64,000 bases of DNA, from assembly GCF_001244995.1 (NCBI RefSeq), contig NZ_LN869529.1, positions 1 through 64,000 on the forward strand. The letters are read 5' to 3'. This stretch comes from Intestinimonas massiliensis (ex Afouda et al. 2020). Lineage in GTDB: Bacteria > Bacillota > Clostridia > Oscillospirales > Oscillospiraceae. Positions 51,507 through 60,829 of the stretch are shown here, piece after piece. The notes beneath the pieces were generated by a model, which saw only the letters and a list, made by a program, of their open reading frames with translations, had not been told where the DNA came from and searched no databases. The position numbers and the translations under genes were made by a program. Positions within the stretch are counted from its first letter, which is position 1; the number at the start of each line of letters is the position of its first letter.

Positions 51507-52102
51507 GCGCCGAGCCCCCGATCCCGCATCAGATCGGTCAGGAGGCGCACGATGGTCTCCAGACCCAGACCGCTGCTGACGGCCAGATGGTAATTCTGGG
51601 CCTTGCCCCACTGTCCGTCGGTAAAGTGCTCGTAGTAGGCGGCCCGGTTCTTGTCCTGCTTGAGAATGTAGAGCCGCAAGTCGGGGGCCTGGACCTTGTA
51701 CTCCTCCCGGACCCTCCGGATGCGCTCCTCCATGGGGGCGTGGATGAAGAGGTTCAGGGCGTCCACGCCGGACTGGTTGCGCAGCACATAGTCGGCGCAG
51801 CGGCCCACGATGATGCAGGGCCCCTCGGCAGCCACCCGTCGGATAACCTCCGACTGGGCAATAAAGACCTGGTCGTTGACGGGCAGGCTCTGGGTGCTCA
51901 TATAGAGGTTGTAGAGAAAGCTGCTGGTTTTCTGCTGCTCGGTACGACGGATGAAATCGGCGGAGAGCCCGGTTTCCTCGGCGGCCATGTTGATGATGGA
52001 ACGGTCGAAGAAGGGGATGCCCAGGGCCTCGGCGGCCTTTTGGGCGATGAGACGTCCGCCGGAGCCGTATTCGCGGCCCACGGTGATAACAGTGTGTGCC
52101 AT
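51503..52102 (-). CDS. Cytidylate kinase-like family protein
   Basis: 199 aa P-loop protein of the Cytidylate_kin2 group: VITVGREYGSGGRLIAQKAAEALGIPFFDRSIINMAAEETG (Walker A variant GREYGSGG), EVIRRVAAEGPCIIVGRCADYVL, FIHAPMEERIRRV. True CMP kinases have a different NMP-binding insert; members of this group are uncharacterised. Precedes and overlaps the MATE gene, implying coexpression. ACAAGGAGG upstream of ATG 52,102. Confidence 0.88.
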   Translation of the reverse strand: MAHTVITVGREYGSGGRLIAQKAAEALGIPFFDRSIINMAAEETGLSADFIRRTEQQKTSSFLYNLYMSTQSLPVNDQVFIAQSEVIRRVAAEGPCIIVGRCADYVLRNQSGVDALNLFIHAPMEERIRRVREEYKVQAPDLRLYILKQDKNRAAYYEHFTDGQWGKAQNYHLAVSSGLGLETIVRLLTDLMRDRGLGA

Positions 52103-52170
52103 ACGATTGACCTCCTTGTGGCTTCCTATGGTTCAGTTCGGATGGAAAAAGTATAGCATACGGCGGGATA

Positions 52171-52210
52171 AAAAGCCACGGTCAGGTTATACAACCTGAC
52201 CGTGGCTTTT
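52171..52210. terminator. Intrinsic terminator of the 5'-nucleotidase gene
   Basis: 18-bp perfect stem AAAAGCCACGGTCAGGTT and complement with 4-base loop; T-runs on either strand. It lies about 30 bp beyond the minus-strand stop at 52,243. Confidence 0.88.
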
Positions 52211-52242
52211 CAGAGGCGAATTGGCCCAAATAGACCGGGTGC

Positions 52243-54420
52243 TTACTGGGCAATGATGGTCAGCATACCGTCAGCCTCGGTGACGGAGAGGCCCAGCAGG
52301 GCGGCCAGCCCTTCGGCGGTGACGCAATGGTAGCCGGGAGATAGGAGGGCGGCGGAGACCTCCACGCTCTGGCCGTCCGCCAAGACGGAGAGGGTAGTTT
52401 CGGTGACAGCGGGGATCATGGCGGGATTCTCGATGGGCTCGACGGTATACGCCGCGCCCTTGGTGACCACTACCTGGCCGTTCCACTCCACATTGAAGGC
52501 GGCGGCAGTGTCCTTCAGGGCGCAGGCCACATCCCGCAGACGGTAGTAGGTGGCGCCGCCGTCGATCTGATAGGTAAAGGCGGAGCCCACCACCTCGCCG
52601 TTGACGCTGACGTTGCCGGCGGGCTTGGCGGAGGCGAGAATGGCGTCATAGTCGTTCAGGTTGTAGCTCTTGTCATAGGGGGCGTCCAAACGGCCGGCGT
52701 TCACCAGATCGATGATCTCCTGGCGGCGGGGGTCGTCCACGCTCAGGTCCACGCCCACGATCTTCCAGTTGTTGTCCACAGCGGGGGCCACGGGGGAGTG
52801 CTCGGCAAAGTAGGCCACGATCATGTCGCGGATGGAGTTGGAGGACTCCCACTCCTTCTTGCCCTCCACAAGCCCCTGGGACTTGAGGGCGGAGGAGTAG
52901 CGGTAGTTGTTCACCGCCAGGGTGAGGGTCTGCTCGTCGGTGAGAGGCTTGCCCTTGAACATCACGTTTTTGATGCGTGCGCCCTTGGGCTGGCTCAGGT
53001 CGATCTCATAGTCCACACCGGCGAACATATCGTAGAGGTAGCCGGGGTACTCGGGGTCAAAGCTGATGTTGATGTCGCCGGGGACCCACTGGTTGTAGCA
53101 CTCGGCGGCCCACTCCATGTAGGCCTTCAGCTCCTTGCCGGTGACGGTGACCCGGTAGAGGGTGTTGTCGAACTTGTAGATGTCAAAGATGTTGCCGTAG
53201 TTGATGTCGCCGGCGGGCAGGTCGCTGGTGTCCTTGAACAGAGCGGCGGCGGAGACGTCGGCGCCGGAGTTCTCCAGTTGGATCTGGTTGATGAGGTCCA
53301 TGACGGCGGTGTCGCGGAGCTTGCCCTCGGGCAGGCCGGCGATCTCGTTTTCAGGCTGGAATTTGGCGGTGGTGGCGCCCAGGGCGGCGCCGCTCTGACC
53401 GTCCTCGCCGGAGCCGCCGCCGTTGATGAAGTCGATGGTCTTCTGGTGGGCCTCGGCCACCAGGGCGATGGAGCGGATCTCCTGGCTGGGGGTGACGTCG
53501 GCCATGTCCACGATCTCCACGGCGCTGTCAACGATGTTGTTGTCGGCGTCCAGCGTCAGATCGAAGCGGGCGATGTCGCGGCCGCCGTTGCGCACGCCGC
53601 CGATGACCAGGTTGCCCTGCTTCTCGTTGACCACCACATGGTTGTGGGCGACCTGGAGCACGTCGATCTCCGGGTTGTCGTCCAGGATCTTCTGGGCGGA
53701 ATCGGAGCCGTTCTCTTCGTCGAACTCGGCGTACAGGCCCATGTGGGCGGAGACCACGATGAGGTCGGCCTGTGTGCCGATCTCCGCGATGGCGGCCTTC
53801 ACGGCGGCGCTGGCGGCCTCATAGGTGCAGCCGTCGATGCCCTCCTTGCCGCCGTCCCAGATGGGCACGTCGGGGGTGACCACGCCGATGACGGCCACCT
53901 TCACGCCGTCCTTCTCCACGATGGTCCAGCCCGCGCCGGTGACCAGCTTGCCGTCGGTCCCCTTCACGTTGGCGGCCAGCACGGGGAACTCGGCCTGGCC
54001 GACGATCTTCTGCATGGTGGGGATGCCCCAGTTGAATTCGTGGTTGCCCAACGTCATGGCATCGTAGCCCATGTAATTCATGGCGGCGATGACGGGATGG
54101 GCCTCGTCCGGAGTCTTGTTGTAGATGTCGTCGGTCATAATGGTGCCCTGGATGTCGTCGCCCGCGTCGATGAGGATGGTGTTGGGATTCTCGGCGCGCA
54201 CCTGCTGGATGTAGGTGTAGAGGCGGGCCATGCCGTTGTTGGCGCTCTCCTTGTTGTCCTCATAGCTGTAGCCCCAGATGTTGCCATGCATATCCGAGGT
54301 GCCCAGAATGGTGATGTGCTTGCCGCCCTCGGCGGCCAAAGCCGCCGGAATGAGGGAGACCAGCAGAGCCACGGCCATCAGGACAGCCAGCAGGGACTGA
54401 GACAGACGTTTTTGCTTCAT
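52243..54420 (-). CDS. Secreted bifunctional 5'-nucleotidase / cyclic phosphodiesterase (UshA-like)
   Basis: 725 aa. Signal peptide (1-29, LLAVLMAVALLVSLIPAALAA). Metallophosphoesterase domain: ITILGTSDMHGNIWGYSYEDN, LIDAGDDIQGT, AMTLGNHEFNWGIPT, VSAHMG, VAHNHV. 5'-nucleotidase C-terminal domain (about 355-545, DLINQIQLENSGADVSAAALF ... YRVTVTGKELKAYMEW ... VNNYR). The last 130 residues contain VNGEVVGSAFTYQIDGGATYYRLRDVACALKDTAAAF, resembling a copper-amine-oxidase-N/stalk-type domain. Scavenges extracellular nucleotides. AGGAGAGG precedes ATG 54,420. Confidence 0.92.
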   Translation of the reverse strand: MKQKRLSQSLLAVLMAVALLVSLIPAALAAEGGKHITILGTSDMHGNIWGYSYEDNKESANNGMARLYTYIQQVRAENPNTILIDAGDDIQGTIMTDDIYNKTPDEAHPVIAAMNYMGYDAMTLGNHEFNWGIPTMQKIVGQAEFPVLAANVKGTDGKLVTGAGWTIVEKDGVKVAVIGVVTPDVPIWDGGKEGIDGCTYEAASAAVKAAIAEIGTQADLIVVSAHMGLYAEFDEENGSDSAQKILDDNPEIDVLQVAHNHVVVNEKQGNLVIGGVRNGGRDIARFDLTLDADNNIVDSAVEIVDMADVTPSQEIRSIALVAEAHQKTIDFINGGGSGEDGQSGAALGATTAKFQPENEIAGLPEGKLRDTAVMDLINQIQLENSGADVSAAALFKDTSDLPAGDINYGNIFDIYKFDNTLYRVTVTGKELKAYMEWAAECYNQWVPGDINISFDPEYPGYLYDMFAGVDYEIDLSQPKGARIKNVMFKGKPLTDEQTLTLAVNNYRYSSALKSQGLVEGKKEWESSNSIRDMIVAYFAEHSPVAPAVDNNWKIVGVDLSVDDPRRQEIIDLVNAGRLDAPYDKSYNLNDYDAILASAKPAGNVSVNGEVVGSAFTYQIDGGATYYRLRDVACALKDTAAAFNVEWNGQVVVTKGAAYTVEPIENPAMIPAVTETTLSVLADGQSVEVSAALLSPGYHCVTAEGLAALLGLSVTEADGMLTIIAQ

Positions 54421-54726
54421 AGTTTCCTCTCCTATCGTTTTCTTGATTTGCCGGGGATATTTTTATTGTACCGCCCGGCCCTGGGAAAAACAAGAGCCGG
54501 GCGAGAGGTAGCACCAATAAAATTTGTGTAAAATCGGAAATCAGGGCTTGACAAGGAGAAAAGAATGTGGTATTTTTGTACCAAGATAGTTTTGAATAGA
54601 AACTATTTGCAGTAAGATAACAAGCCGCAGAGCGGTGCTTTTTTTGCCCATATAATTAGCTAGCTAGATATTTGTATTAGGTATAAATGGTGGGACCAAT
54701 TTATAGATAAGGAAAGGATGATTGCC
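54421..54726 (+). promoter_or_regulatory. Promoter and leader of acyl-CoA dehydrogenase
   Basis: TTGACA (54,548-54,553), 17-bp spacer, TATTTT (54,571-54,576) face the acyl-CoA dehydrogenase. The leader of about 145 nt contains AAGC-CGC-AGA-GCG-GTGCTT followed by TTTTTTT (54,622-54,645), a small terminator-like hairpin that could attenuate. No coding potential seen. Confidence 0.7.
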
Positions 54727-55869
54727 ATGAATTTCGAACTGACAAACGAGCAGAAGGACATCCAGAAGCTGGCCCGGGATTTCGCAGAGAAGGAGCTTCT
54801 CCCCCAGGTCCGCGAGCGGGACGAGTCCGGTGAGTTCCCCCTGGAGGCCTTCCGCAAGCTGGGTAAGACCGGTATCTACGGCCTGCCCTATCCCAAGGAG
54901 CTGGGCGGCATGGGCGGCAGTTACCTGAGCTACATCCTGGCCGTGGAGGAGATCTCAAAGGTGGACGCCGCCTTCGGCATCGCCTTCTCCGTGGACACCT
55001 CCCTGTACGGCGGCAGCATCATGAACTCCTCCGCCCCCGACGAGATCAAAAAGAAGTTTCTGGCCCCCATCACCTATGGGGAGAAGATTGGCTCCTTCGG
55101 CCTGACCGAGCACTCCGCCGGAAGCGACGCCGCCGGCCAGCATACCGTGGCCACCAAGGACGGTGACAGCTATGTCATCAACGGCTCCAAGTGCTTCAAC
55201 ACCAACGGCCCTCTGGCCGACTACACCGTCATCTACTGCCTGACCGACCCGGAGCTGGGCACCAAGGGCATGGCGGCCTTTGTGGTGGAGAAGGGCACAC
55301 CCGGCTTCACCGTGGGCCATGTGGAGAACAAGATGGGCATCCGTACCGCCATGGTGTCCGACATGATCCTCGACAACGTCCGCGTGCCCGCTGAGAACAT
55401 GATCGCCAAGCCCGGCGAGGGCTTTAAGCTGGCCATGAAGACCCTGGACGGCGGCCGCATCGGCGTGGGCGCCCAGGGCCTGGGCATCGCCGAGGGCGCC
55501 TATGAGATCGCCCGCCAGTACCTGATGCAGCGCCAGCAGTTCGGCAAGCCTCTGAACAAGCAGCAGTACCTGGCCTTCAAGATGGCCGAGCTGGCCACCG
55601 ACATCGAAAAGGCCAAGCTGCTCCTCTATAAGGCCGCCCTGTGCAAGGAGGAGGGTCAGCCCTACTCCATCCCCGCGGCCATGGCCAAGATGACCTGTAC
55701 CGACACCGCCATGAAGGTCGCCACCGAGGCGGTTCAGATGCTGGGCGGCAATGGCTACATGAAGGACTATCATGTGGAGCGCATGATGCGCGACGCCAAG
55801 ATCACCCAGATCTACGAGGGCACCAACGAGATCCAGAAGCTGGTCATCTCCGGCAGCCTGTTCCGCTGA
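54727..55869 (+). CDS. Acyl-CoA dehydrogenase (short-chain, butyryl-CoA type)
   Basis: 380 aa flavoprotein. Signatures: LPYPKELGGMGGSYLSYILAVEEISKVDAAFG, FGLTEHSAGSDAAGQHTVA (FAD/substrate), NKMGIRTAMVSDMILDNVRVPAEN, TLDGGRIGVGAQGLGIAEGAYEIA, VEAVQMLGGNGYMKDY-type block and IYEGTNEIQKLVI with the catalytic Glu (in YEGTNEIQ). Probably crotonyl-CoA to butyryl-CoA in butyrate formation, with Etf coupling; etfAB are not adjacent. Start ATG 54,727 with AAGGAAAGG upstream; ATG 54,718 is inside that site. Confidence 0.94.
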   Translation: MNFELTNEQKDIQKLARDFAEKELLPQVRERDESGEFPLEAFRKLGKTGIYGLPYPKELGGMGGSYLSYILAVEEISKVDAAFGIAFSVDTSLYGGSIMNSSAPDEIKKKFLAPITYGEKIGSFGLTEHSAGSDAAGQHTVATKDGDSYVINGSKCFNTNGPLADYTVIYCLTDPELGTKGMAAFVVEKGTPGFTVGHVENKMGIRTAMVSDMILDNVRVPAENMIAKPGEGFKLAMKTLDGGRIGVGAQGLGIAEGAYEIARQYLMQRQQFGKPLNKQQYLAFKMAELATDIEKAKLLLYKAALCKEEGQPYSIPAAMAKMTCTDTAMKVATEAVQMLGGNGYMKDYHVERMMRDAKITQIYEGTNEIQKLVISGSLFR

Positions 55870-55977
55870 ATTCCCGCGGGTCCGCGGGCTGGATTCCGGC
55901 TCGCTTTCCCATAGATCCCCTGTGTATACCGGTCTGACATGTGCGTTCCCTTGCAATCCCAACAACCTTTTTGCCAC

Positions 55978-56016
55978 ACAGCGGGGCCCCGGCGCAATGC
56001 GCCGGGGCCCCGCTGT
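55978..56016. terminator. Bidirectional terminator between acyl-CoA dehydrogenase and folD
   Basis: ACAGCGGGGCCCCGGCGCA and its complement form a 19-bp perfect stem with a one-base centre; converging genes end on both sides. Confidence 0.88.
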
Positions 56017-56029
56017 TTCGGATAAGAGA

Positions 56030-56887
56030 TTACAGACCCGCCGCTCGGGCGGCGGCGTCCACCACATGGCCCACCAGCACCGAAGTGGTGACGGCGCCCA
56101 CGCCGCCGGGGACCGGGGTGATGGCCTCCACAAGGGGTTCGGCCTGCTCGAAGTCCACGTCCCCCCGCAGGCGGCCCGCGGCCGCATCCCAGTTGATGCC
56201 TACGTCCACGACCACTTGGCCGGGGGAGACGTGTTCCTTCCCGATAACGCCTGCCTTGCCCGCCGCGGCCACCAGGATCTCCGCCTGACGGCACTGGCCC
56301 GGCAGGTCCGCCGTCCGGGTGTGGCAGATGGTGACGGTGGCGTGGCGGCCCAGCAGCATCATGGACACCGGCTTGCCCACCACCAGGCTCCGGCCCACCA
56401 CCGTGACCCGTTTGCCCCGGAGCTCGCAGCCGAAGTGGTCCAGAATTTCCAACACGGCCTGGGCGGTGCAGGGGGGATACCCCGCCCCCTGGCCGGAAAA
56501 GACCGCCGCCAGGGAACCGCTGGTGATGCAGTCCACGTCCTTTTCGGGCCGCAGCGCTTCACATACCGCCCGCTCATCCAGATGCTTGGGCAGAGGGCGG
56601 AACAGCAGGCAGCCGTGGATGGCCGGGTCCTCGTTGATCTGCCGGATGACGGCCAGCAGCTCGTCCTGGCGCACGTCCGCGGGTAGGACGAAGGGACGTA
56701 CCGAGACGCCGACCGTGCCGCACCGCTTCATGGCGCCCCGCTCATAGGACAGATCGTCCTCCCGCTCACCCACCCGGACGATGGCCAGGGTGGGAAGGAC
56801 ACCCTGCTCCGCCAGGGCGGCGGCCCGGGCCTGGAGCCGGCTGTTCAGGGCGGCGGCGACCTCTTTGCCGGATAAAATTTTTGCCAT
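56030..56887 (-). CDS. folD: Methylene-THF dehydrogenase (FolD family) lacking cyclohydrolase residues
   Basis: 285 aa. NADP-binding core VVGRSLVVGKPVSMMLL and C-terminal ITPVPGGVGAVTTSVL are intact. In the N-terminal active site the usual YxxxK is YERGAMK: the position of the catalytic Lys holds Ala, and the usual Gln in LVQLPLP is replaced (LLFRPLP); the Asp of EKDVD is kept. Lys and Gln are needed for cyclohydrolase, so this is predicted to be dehydrogenase only. The neighbouring cyclodeaminase-type protein would do the other step. ATG 56,887 is preferred to GTG 56,899, which overlaps that gene. Confidence 0.93.
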   Translation of the reverse strand: MAKILSGKEVAAALNSRLQARAAALAEQGVLPTLAIVRVGEREDDLSYERGAMKRCGTVGVSVRPFVLPADVRQDELLAVIRQINEDPAIHGCLLFRPLPKHLDERAVCEALRPEKDVDCITSGSLAAVFSGQGAGYPPCTAQAVLEILDHFGCELRGKRVTVVGRSLVVGKPVSMMLLGRHATVTICHTRTADLPGQCRQAEILVAAAGKAGVIGKEHVSPGQVVVDVGINWDAAAGRLRGDVDFEQAEPLVEAITPVPGGVGAVTTSVLVGHVVDAAARAAGL

Positions 56888-56895
56888 GGCGCACC

Positions 56896-57525
56896 TCACT
56901 GGAAGCGCGCGGCCACGTCGGCAAAAATGCCGTCAGCCAGCGCGCAGGAGGCGTCCAGCATGGCCCGGGCCTTTTCGTTGACAGCCTCGGCCTTGGCACG
57001 GTCGGCCATGGACTTGGTGTTGATGAATACGTTGAGACTGGCCCCCTGGAGGGCCGCCTTGCAGCAGGCAACCCCCACTCCCACGTCGGAGATGGCGATG
57101 GCGGTCCCCTTCTGGGCGTATTCCCGGTGCAGGTCGATGGCCTGACACAGCGCCTCCATCAGCGCCAGCGGGGCGGCGCAGGCCGCGTCCAGGGCCTGGG
57201 CCATGACGGCGGCCTTGCGGGCCTTCTCCTCTTCCGTAAAGGCGGGCAGGCCGTAGGCCCGGGACAGGGGCTCGAAGGCCCGGGCGTCCTCCTCCACCAG
57301 CTCCACCAGCCGGGCGCGCAGGGCCTCGGCCCTGGCGTTGAGGGCCAGAATGTCCTCCTGCACGTCGGCGTATTTCTTCTTGCCCACGGTGAGGGCTCCC
57401 ACCATATGGCCCAGGGCCACCCCCACCGCGCCCACCAGGGCGGCGGCACCTCCGCCGCCCGGGACCGGCTCCTTGGAGGCCAGCACGTCCAGGAAATCCT
57501 CGCAGCTTTGCTTGGTCAGCTCCAT
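56896..57525 (-). CDS. fchA: Methenyl-THF cyclohydrolase (FchA, cyclodeaminase family)
   Basis: 209 aa helical protein of the FTCD_C family: CEDFLDVLASKEPVPGGGGAAALVGAVGVALGHMV ... EDARAFEPLSRAYGLP ... AIAISDVGVGVACCKAALQGASLNVFINTKSM. Alone (no formiminotransferase domain) and between fhs and folD, it is the clostridial FchA that converts methenyl-THF and formyl-THF. Ends 9 bp before folD; starts 17 bp after fhs. Confidence 0.9.
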   Translation of the reverse strand: MELTKQSCEDFLDVLASKEPVPGGGGAAALVGAVGVALGHMVGALTVGKKKYADVQEDILALNARAEALRARLVELVEEDARAFEPLSRAYGLPAFTEEEKARKAAVMAQALDAACAAPLALMEALCQAIDLHREYAQKGTAIAISDVGVGVACCKAALQGASLNVFINTKSMADRAKAEAVNEKARAMLDASCALADGIFADVAARFQ

Positions 57526-57541
57526 ATCGCGCCTCCTATTT

Positions 57542-59215
57542 TTAAAACAGTCCGGAAATTTTGCCGTTCTCGTCCACGTCGATCTTCTCCGCCGCCGGGA
57601 CTCTGGGCAGGCCGGGCATGGTCATGATGTCGCCGGTGAGGGCCACAAGGAAGCCGGCTCCGGCGGAGACCTTCAGGTTTCGCACGGTGATTCGGAAGCC
57701 CTTGGGGGCGCCCAGCAGGTTCTGGTCATCCGAGAAGGAATACTGGGTCTTGGCCATGCAGATGGGCAGGCCGCCGAAGCCCAGCTCGGTGAGCTGCTTC
57801 ATCTGCTTGCGGGCGTTGGGGGTGAGGTCCACCCCGTCGGCGTGATAGACCTTGGTGGCGATGGCGTGGAGCTTGTCCTCAATGGAGGCGTCGGCGTCAT
57901 AGGAGAAGCGGAAGCTGCCCTCCTCTTCACACAGCCGGACCACCTCCCGGGCCAGGGCCATGCCTCCCTCGCCGCCCTTGCCCCAGACCTCGCTGAGAGC
58001 CACGTTGACGCCCAGAGCCCGGCACCGGTCCTCCACCAGCTTGAGCTCGGCCTCGGTGTCGGTGGGGAAGCGGTTGATGGCCACCACGCAGGGCAGGCCA
58101 AAGACGTTGGTAATGTTGCCCACGTGCTGAAGCAGGTTGGGCAGGCCTTTTTCCAGGGCCTCCAGGTTTTCCTGATTCAGGTCGGCCTTGGCCGCGCCGC
58201 CGTGGTGCTTGAGGGCGCGGACGGTGGCCACCACCACCACGGCGGAGGGGGTGAGCCCGGCCAGGCGGCACTTGATATCCAGAAACTTTTCCGCCCCCAG
58301 GTCGGCGCCGAAGCCGGCCTCGGTGATGGCGTAGTCCCCCAGACGCATGGCCATGCGGGTGGCGATGACGCTGTTGCAGCCGTGGGCGATGTTGGCAAAG
58401 GGCCCGCCGTGGATGAAGGCGGGGGTGCCCTCCAGGGTCTGGACCAGATTGGGCTTCATGGCGTCCTTGAGCAGGGCGGCCATGGCGCCCTGGGCCTTCA
58501 GGTCGGCGGCGGTCACGGGCTTGTCGTCGTAGGTGTAGGCCACCACCATCCGGCCCAGCCGGGCCTTCAGGTCCATCAGGTCGGAGGCCAGGCAGAGCAC
58601 GGCCATGATCTCACTGGCCACGGTGATGTCGAAGCCGTCCTCCCGGGGCACGCCGTTCATCCGCCCGCCCAGACCGTCCACCACATTGCGCAGTTGCCGG
58701 TCGTTCATGTCCACACAGCGCCTCCAGGTGATCTTTTTTACGTCGATACCCAGGGCGTTGCCCTGCTGAATGTGGTTGTCCAGCAGGGCGGCCAGCAGGT
58801 TGTTGGCGGCGCCGATGGCGTGGAAGTCGCCGGTGAAGTGGAGGTTGATGTCCTCCATGGGCACCACCTGGGCGTAGCCGCCGCCGGCGGCGCCGCCCTT
58901 GACGCCGAACACGGGGCCCAGAGAGGGCTCCCGCAGGGCCACCAGGGCGTTTTTCCCAATGCGCCGCAGGCCGTCGGCCAGACCCACCGTGGTGGTGGTC
59001 TTGCCCTCGCCGGCCGGGGTGGGATTGATGGCGGTCACCAGGACCAGCTTGCCGTCGGGCCGCCGGCTCTCCCGCAGGAGGCGGGAGTCGATCTTGGCCT
59101 TGTAGTTGCCGTAGAGCTCCAGGTACGGCTCGTCCACGCCCGCCCGGGCGGCGATGGAGCGGATGTCCTCCATCCGGTACTCCTGCGCGATCTCAATGTC
59201 GCTTTTGAACCCCAT
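57542..59215 (-). CDS. fhs: Formate--tetrahydrofolate ligase
   Basis: 557 aa, full length. N-terminal [20 protein letters not shown]-loop [58 protein letters not shown], and C-terminal [25 protein letters not shown]-dependent 10-formyl-THF synthesis, first step of the methyl branch of the Wood-Ljungdahl pathway or one-carbon supply for purines. Head of fhs-fchA-folD; no carbonyl-branch genes here. AGGAGGAGAAAG precedes ATG 59,215. Confidence 0.97.
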   Translation of the reverse strand: MGFKSDIEIAQEYRMEDIRSIAARAGVDEPYLELYGNYKAKIDSRLLRESRRPDGKLVLVTAINPTPAGEGKTTTTVGLADGLRRIGKNALVALREPSLGPVFGVKGGAAGGGYAQVVPMEDINLHFTGDFHAIGAANNLLAALLDNHIQQGNALGIDVKKITWRRCVDMNDRQLRNVVDGLGGRMNGVPREDGFDITVASEIMAVLCLASDLMDLKARLGRMVVAYTYDDKPVTAADLKAQGAMAALLKDAMKPNLVQTLEGTPAFIHGGPFANIAHGCNSVIATRMAMRLGDYAITEAGFGADLGAEKFLDIKCRLAGLTPSAVVVVATVRALKHHGGAAKADLNQENLEALEKGLPNLLQHVGNITNVFGLPCVVAINRFPTDTEAELKLVEDRCRALGVNVALSEVWGKGGEGGMALAREVVRLCEEEGSFRFSYDADASIEDKLHAIATKVYHADGVDLTPNARKQMKQLTELGFGGLPICMAKTQYSFSDDQNLLGAPKGFRITVRNLKVSAGAGFLVALTGDIMTMPGLPRVPAAEKIDVDENGKISGLF

Positions 59216-59405
59216 GCTTTCTCCTCCTAAATATATGCGTCATATGCGTCCGAAGCGCCATGTTTGGATAGGTAAATTATACCTTGCTCCCCGGGGGAAG
59301 TCAACGCGGCGAAAAACACAGGAAAAATGGCTCTTCCCTTTTTGCCTCTGGCCGATTAGAATAGAAGAAACTACATCTGCGGCAGCAGGAAAGGAGAGCA
59401 AAGGT

Positions 59406-60332
59406 ATGGAACGACCGGTTTTGGTGGTCATGGCGGCGGGCATGGGGAGCCGCTATGGCGGGCTCAAGCAGTTGGACCCGGTGGGGCCCCACGGCCAGCT
59501 CATCATCGACTATTCGATCTACGACGCCCGCCGGGCGGGCTTTGACACGGTGGTGTTCGTCATCAAGCGGGAGCACGAGGCGGAGTTCCGCGCCGCAATC
59601 GGAGACCGGCTCGGCGGCGCGATGACGGTCAAATACGCCTTTCAGGCGCTGGAGGATCTGCCGGAGGGGGAGCGGGTGCCGGAGGGGCGGGTAAAGCCCT
59701 GGGGCACCGCTCAGGCCGTTCTGGCGGCCCGGCACGTGGTGGACGGGCCCTTCGCGGTGGTGAACGCCGACGACTACTACGGTCCCGAGGGGTTCCGGGC
59801 CGTTTACGATTATCTCACCGCCCACCCCGACGGGGCGGCGGGCTACGAGTACGCCATGGTGGGCTACCGGCTGGAGAATACCGTCACCGAGCACGGCTCG
59901 GTGTCCCGGGGCGTGTGCCGGGAGGACGAGGACGGCTACCTGGAGCGGGTCACCGAGCGCACCCGCATCGAGAAGGATGGGACGGCCATCCGGTACACCG
60001 AGGACGGCGGAGCCACCTGGACCGTCCTGCCGGGGGATACGGTGGTTTCCATGAATCTGTGGGGCTTTACCCGGAGCTATCTGGAGGAGGCCTGGGCCCG
60101 GTTCCCGGCCTTTCTGGAGCGGACCCGTGCGGAGAATCCCCTGAAGGGGGAGTATTACCTCCCCGCAGTGGTCAGCGCCCTCATTGACGAGGGCAAGGCC
60201 CGGGTAAAGGTCCTGCGAAGCCGGGACAAGTGGTACGGAGTCACCTATCAGGAGGACAAACCCACTGTGGTGGCCGCCCTAGCGGACATGACGGCCCGGG
60301 GTCTGTATCCTGAGCGGCTGTGGGAGCAGTAG
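59406..60332 (+). CDS. Nucleotidyltransferase family protein (sugar-phosphate type)
   Basis: 308 aa. GT-A fold: VVMAAGMGSRYGGLKQLDPVGPHGQLIIDYSIYDARRAGFD (signature GxGxR...K), AFAVVNADDYYGPEGF (metal Asp), NLWGF and KGEYYLPAVVSALI. Resembles glucose-1-phosphate thymidylyl/uridylyl-transferase-like proteins, with an unusually long GLKQLDPVGP loop; the sugar is unknown. AAAGGT precedes ATG 59,406; it stands alone, divergent from fhs. Confidence 0.85.
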   Translation: MERPVLVVMAAGMGSRYGGLKQLDPVGPHGQLIIDYSIYDARRAGFDTVVFVIKREHEAEFRAAIGDRLGGAMTVKYAFQALEDLPEGERVPEGRVKPWGTAQAVLAARHVVDGPFAVVNADDYYGPEGFRAVYDYLTAHPDGAAGYEYAMVGYRLENTVTEHGSVSRGVCREDEDGYLERVTERTRIEKDGTAIRYTEDGGATWTVLPGDTVVSMNLWGFTRSYLEEAWARFPAFLERTRAENPLKGEYYLPAVVSALIDEGKARVKVLRSRDKWYGVTYQEDKPTVVAALADMTARGLYPERLWEQ

Positions 60333-60336
60333 AAAA

Positions 60337-60368
60337 ACAGCGGGCCCCGCTTTTGCGGGGCCCGCTGT
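60337..60368. terminator. Bidirectional terminator
   Basis: ACAGCGGGCCCCGC and complement with loop TTTT, between the converging nucleotidyltransferase and ThrE-type genes. Confidence 0.85.
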
Positions 60369-60370
60369 CT

Positions 60371-60829
60371 TTACGCTCGGAGGAAGGGACCGGCCAGCCG
60401 CCGAAACAGCCCCTGGGGCATCTCCAGCACCAGCAGGATGCCCAATACGATGGCCACGGCGCTGCGCAGGGTGGTGCTCCCCTGCTGGGAAGCCAGAGCG
60501 GACCGGTCGGTGACCAGGTAGTAGGCCGTCCAGTAGATACCCACGCCGGGGACCAGGGGGAAGATGCCGGGGACCAGGAACAGGGTGACCGGGCACCGGC
60601 GGACCACCGCCGACAGGCGGGAGAGGAAGACCACCAGCACCGTGGCGCAGAAGACGGCGGGAATGGCGGTCAGGCCCGCCGCCATCAGCAGCCGGTAGCA
60701 CAGCCAGCCGCAGCCGCCGATGACGCCGCAGCGGAGGTAGAAGGCGGCGGGCACGTGGAAGAGGACGGCGAAGGCGGCGGTACCGGCCCCGGCGGCGGCC
60801 ACCTCCGGCAGAAGCGGAAGAAGGTTCAC
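60371..60829 (-). CDS. Threonine/serine exporter family, ThrE C-terminal half (DUF3815)
   Basis: 152 aa, four to five membrane segments; LFHVPAAFYLRCGVIGGCGWLCYRLL and FLVPGIFPLVPGVGIYWTAYYLV are characteristic of the C-terminal ThrE half encoded as its own gene in Firmicutes. Start GTG 60,829 overlaps the stop of the partner gene (GTGA). The two proteins together should form the exporter. Confidence 0.88.
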   Translation of the reverse strand: MNLLPLLPEVAAAGAGTAAFAVLFHVPAAFYLRCGVIGGCGWLCYRLLMAAGLTAIPAVFCATVLVVFLSRLSAVVRRCPVTLFLVPGIFPLVPGVGIYWTAYYLVTDRSALASQQGSTTLRSAVAIVLGILLVLEMPQGLFRRLAGPFLRA

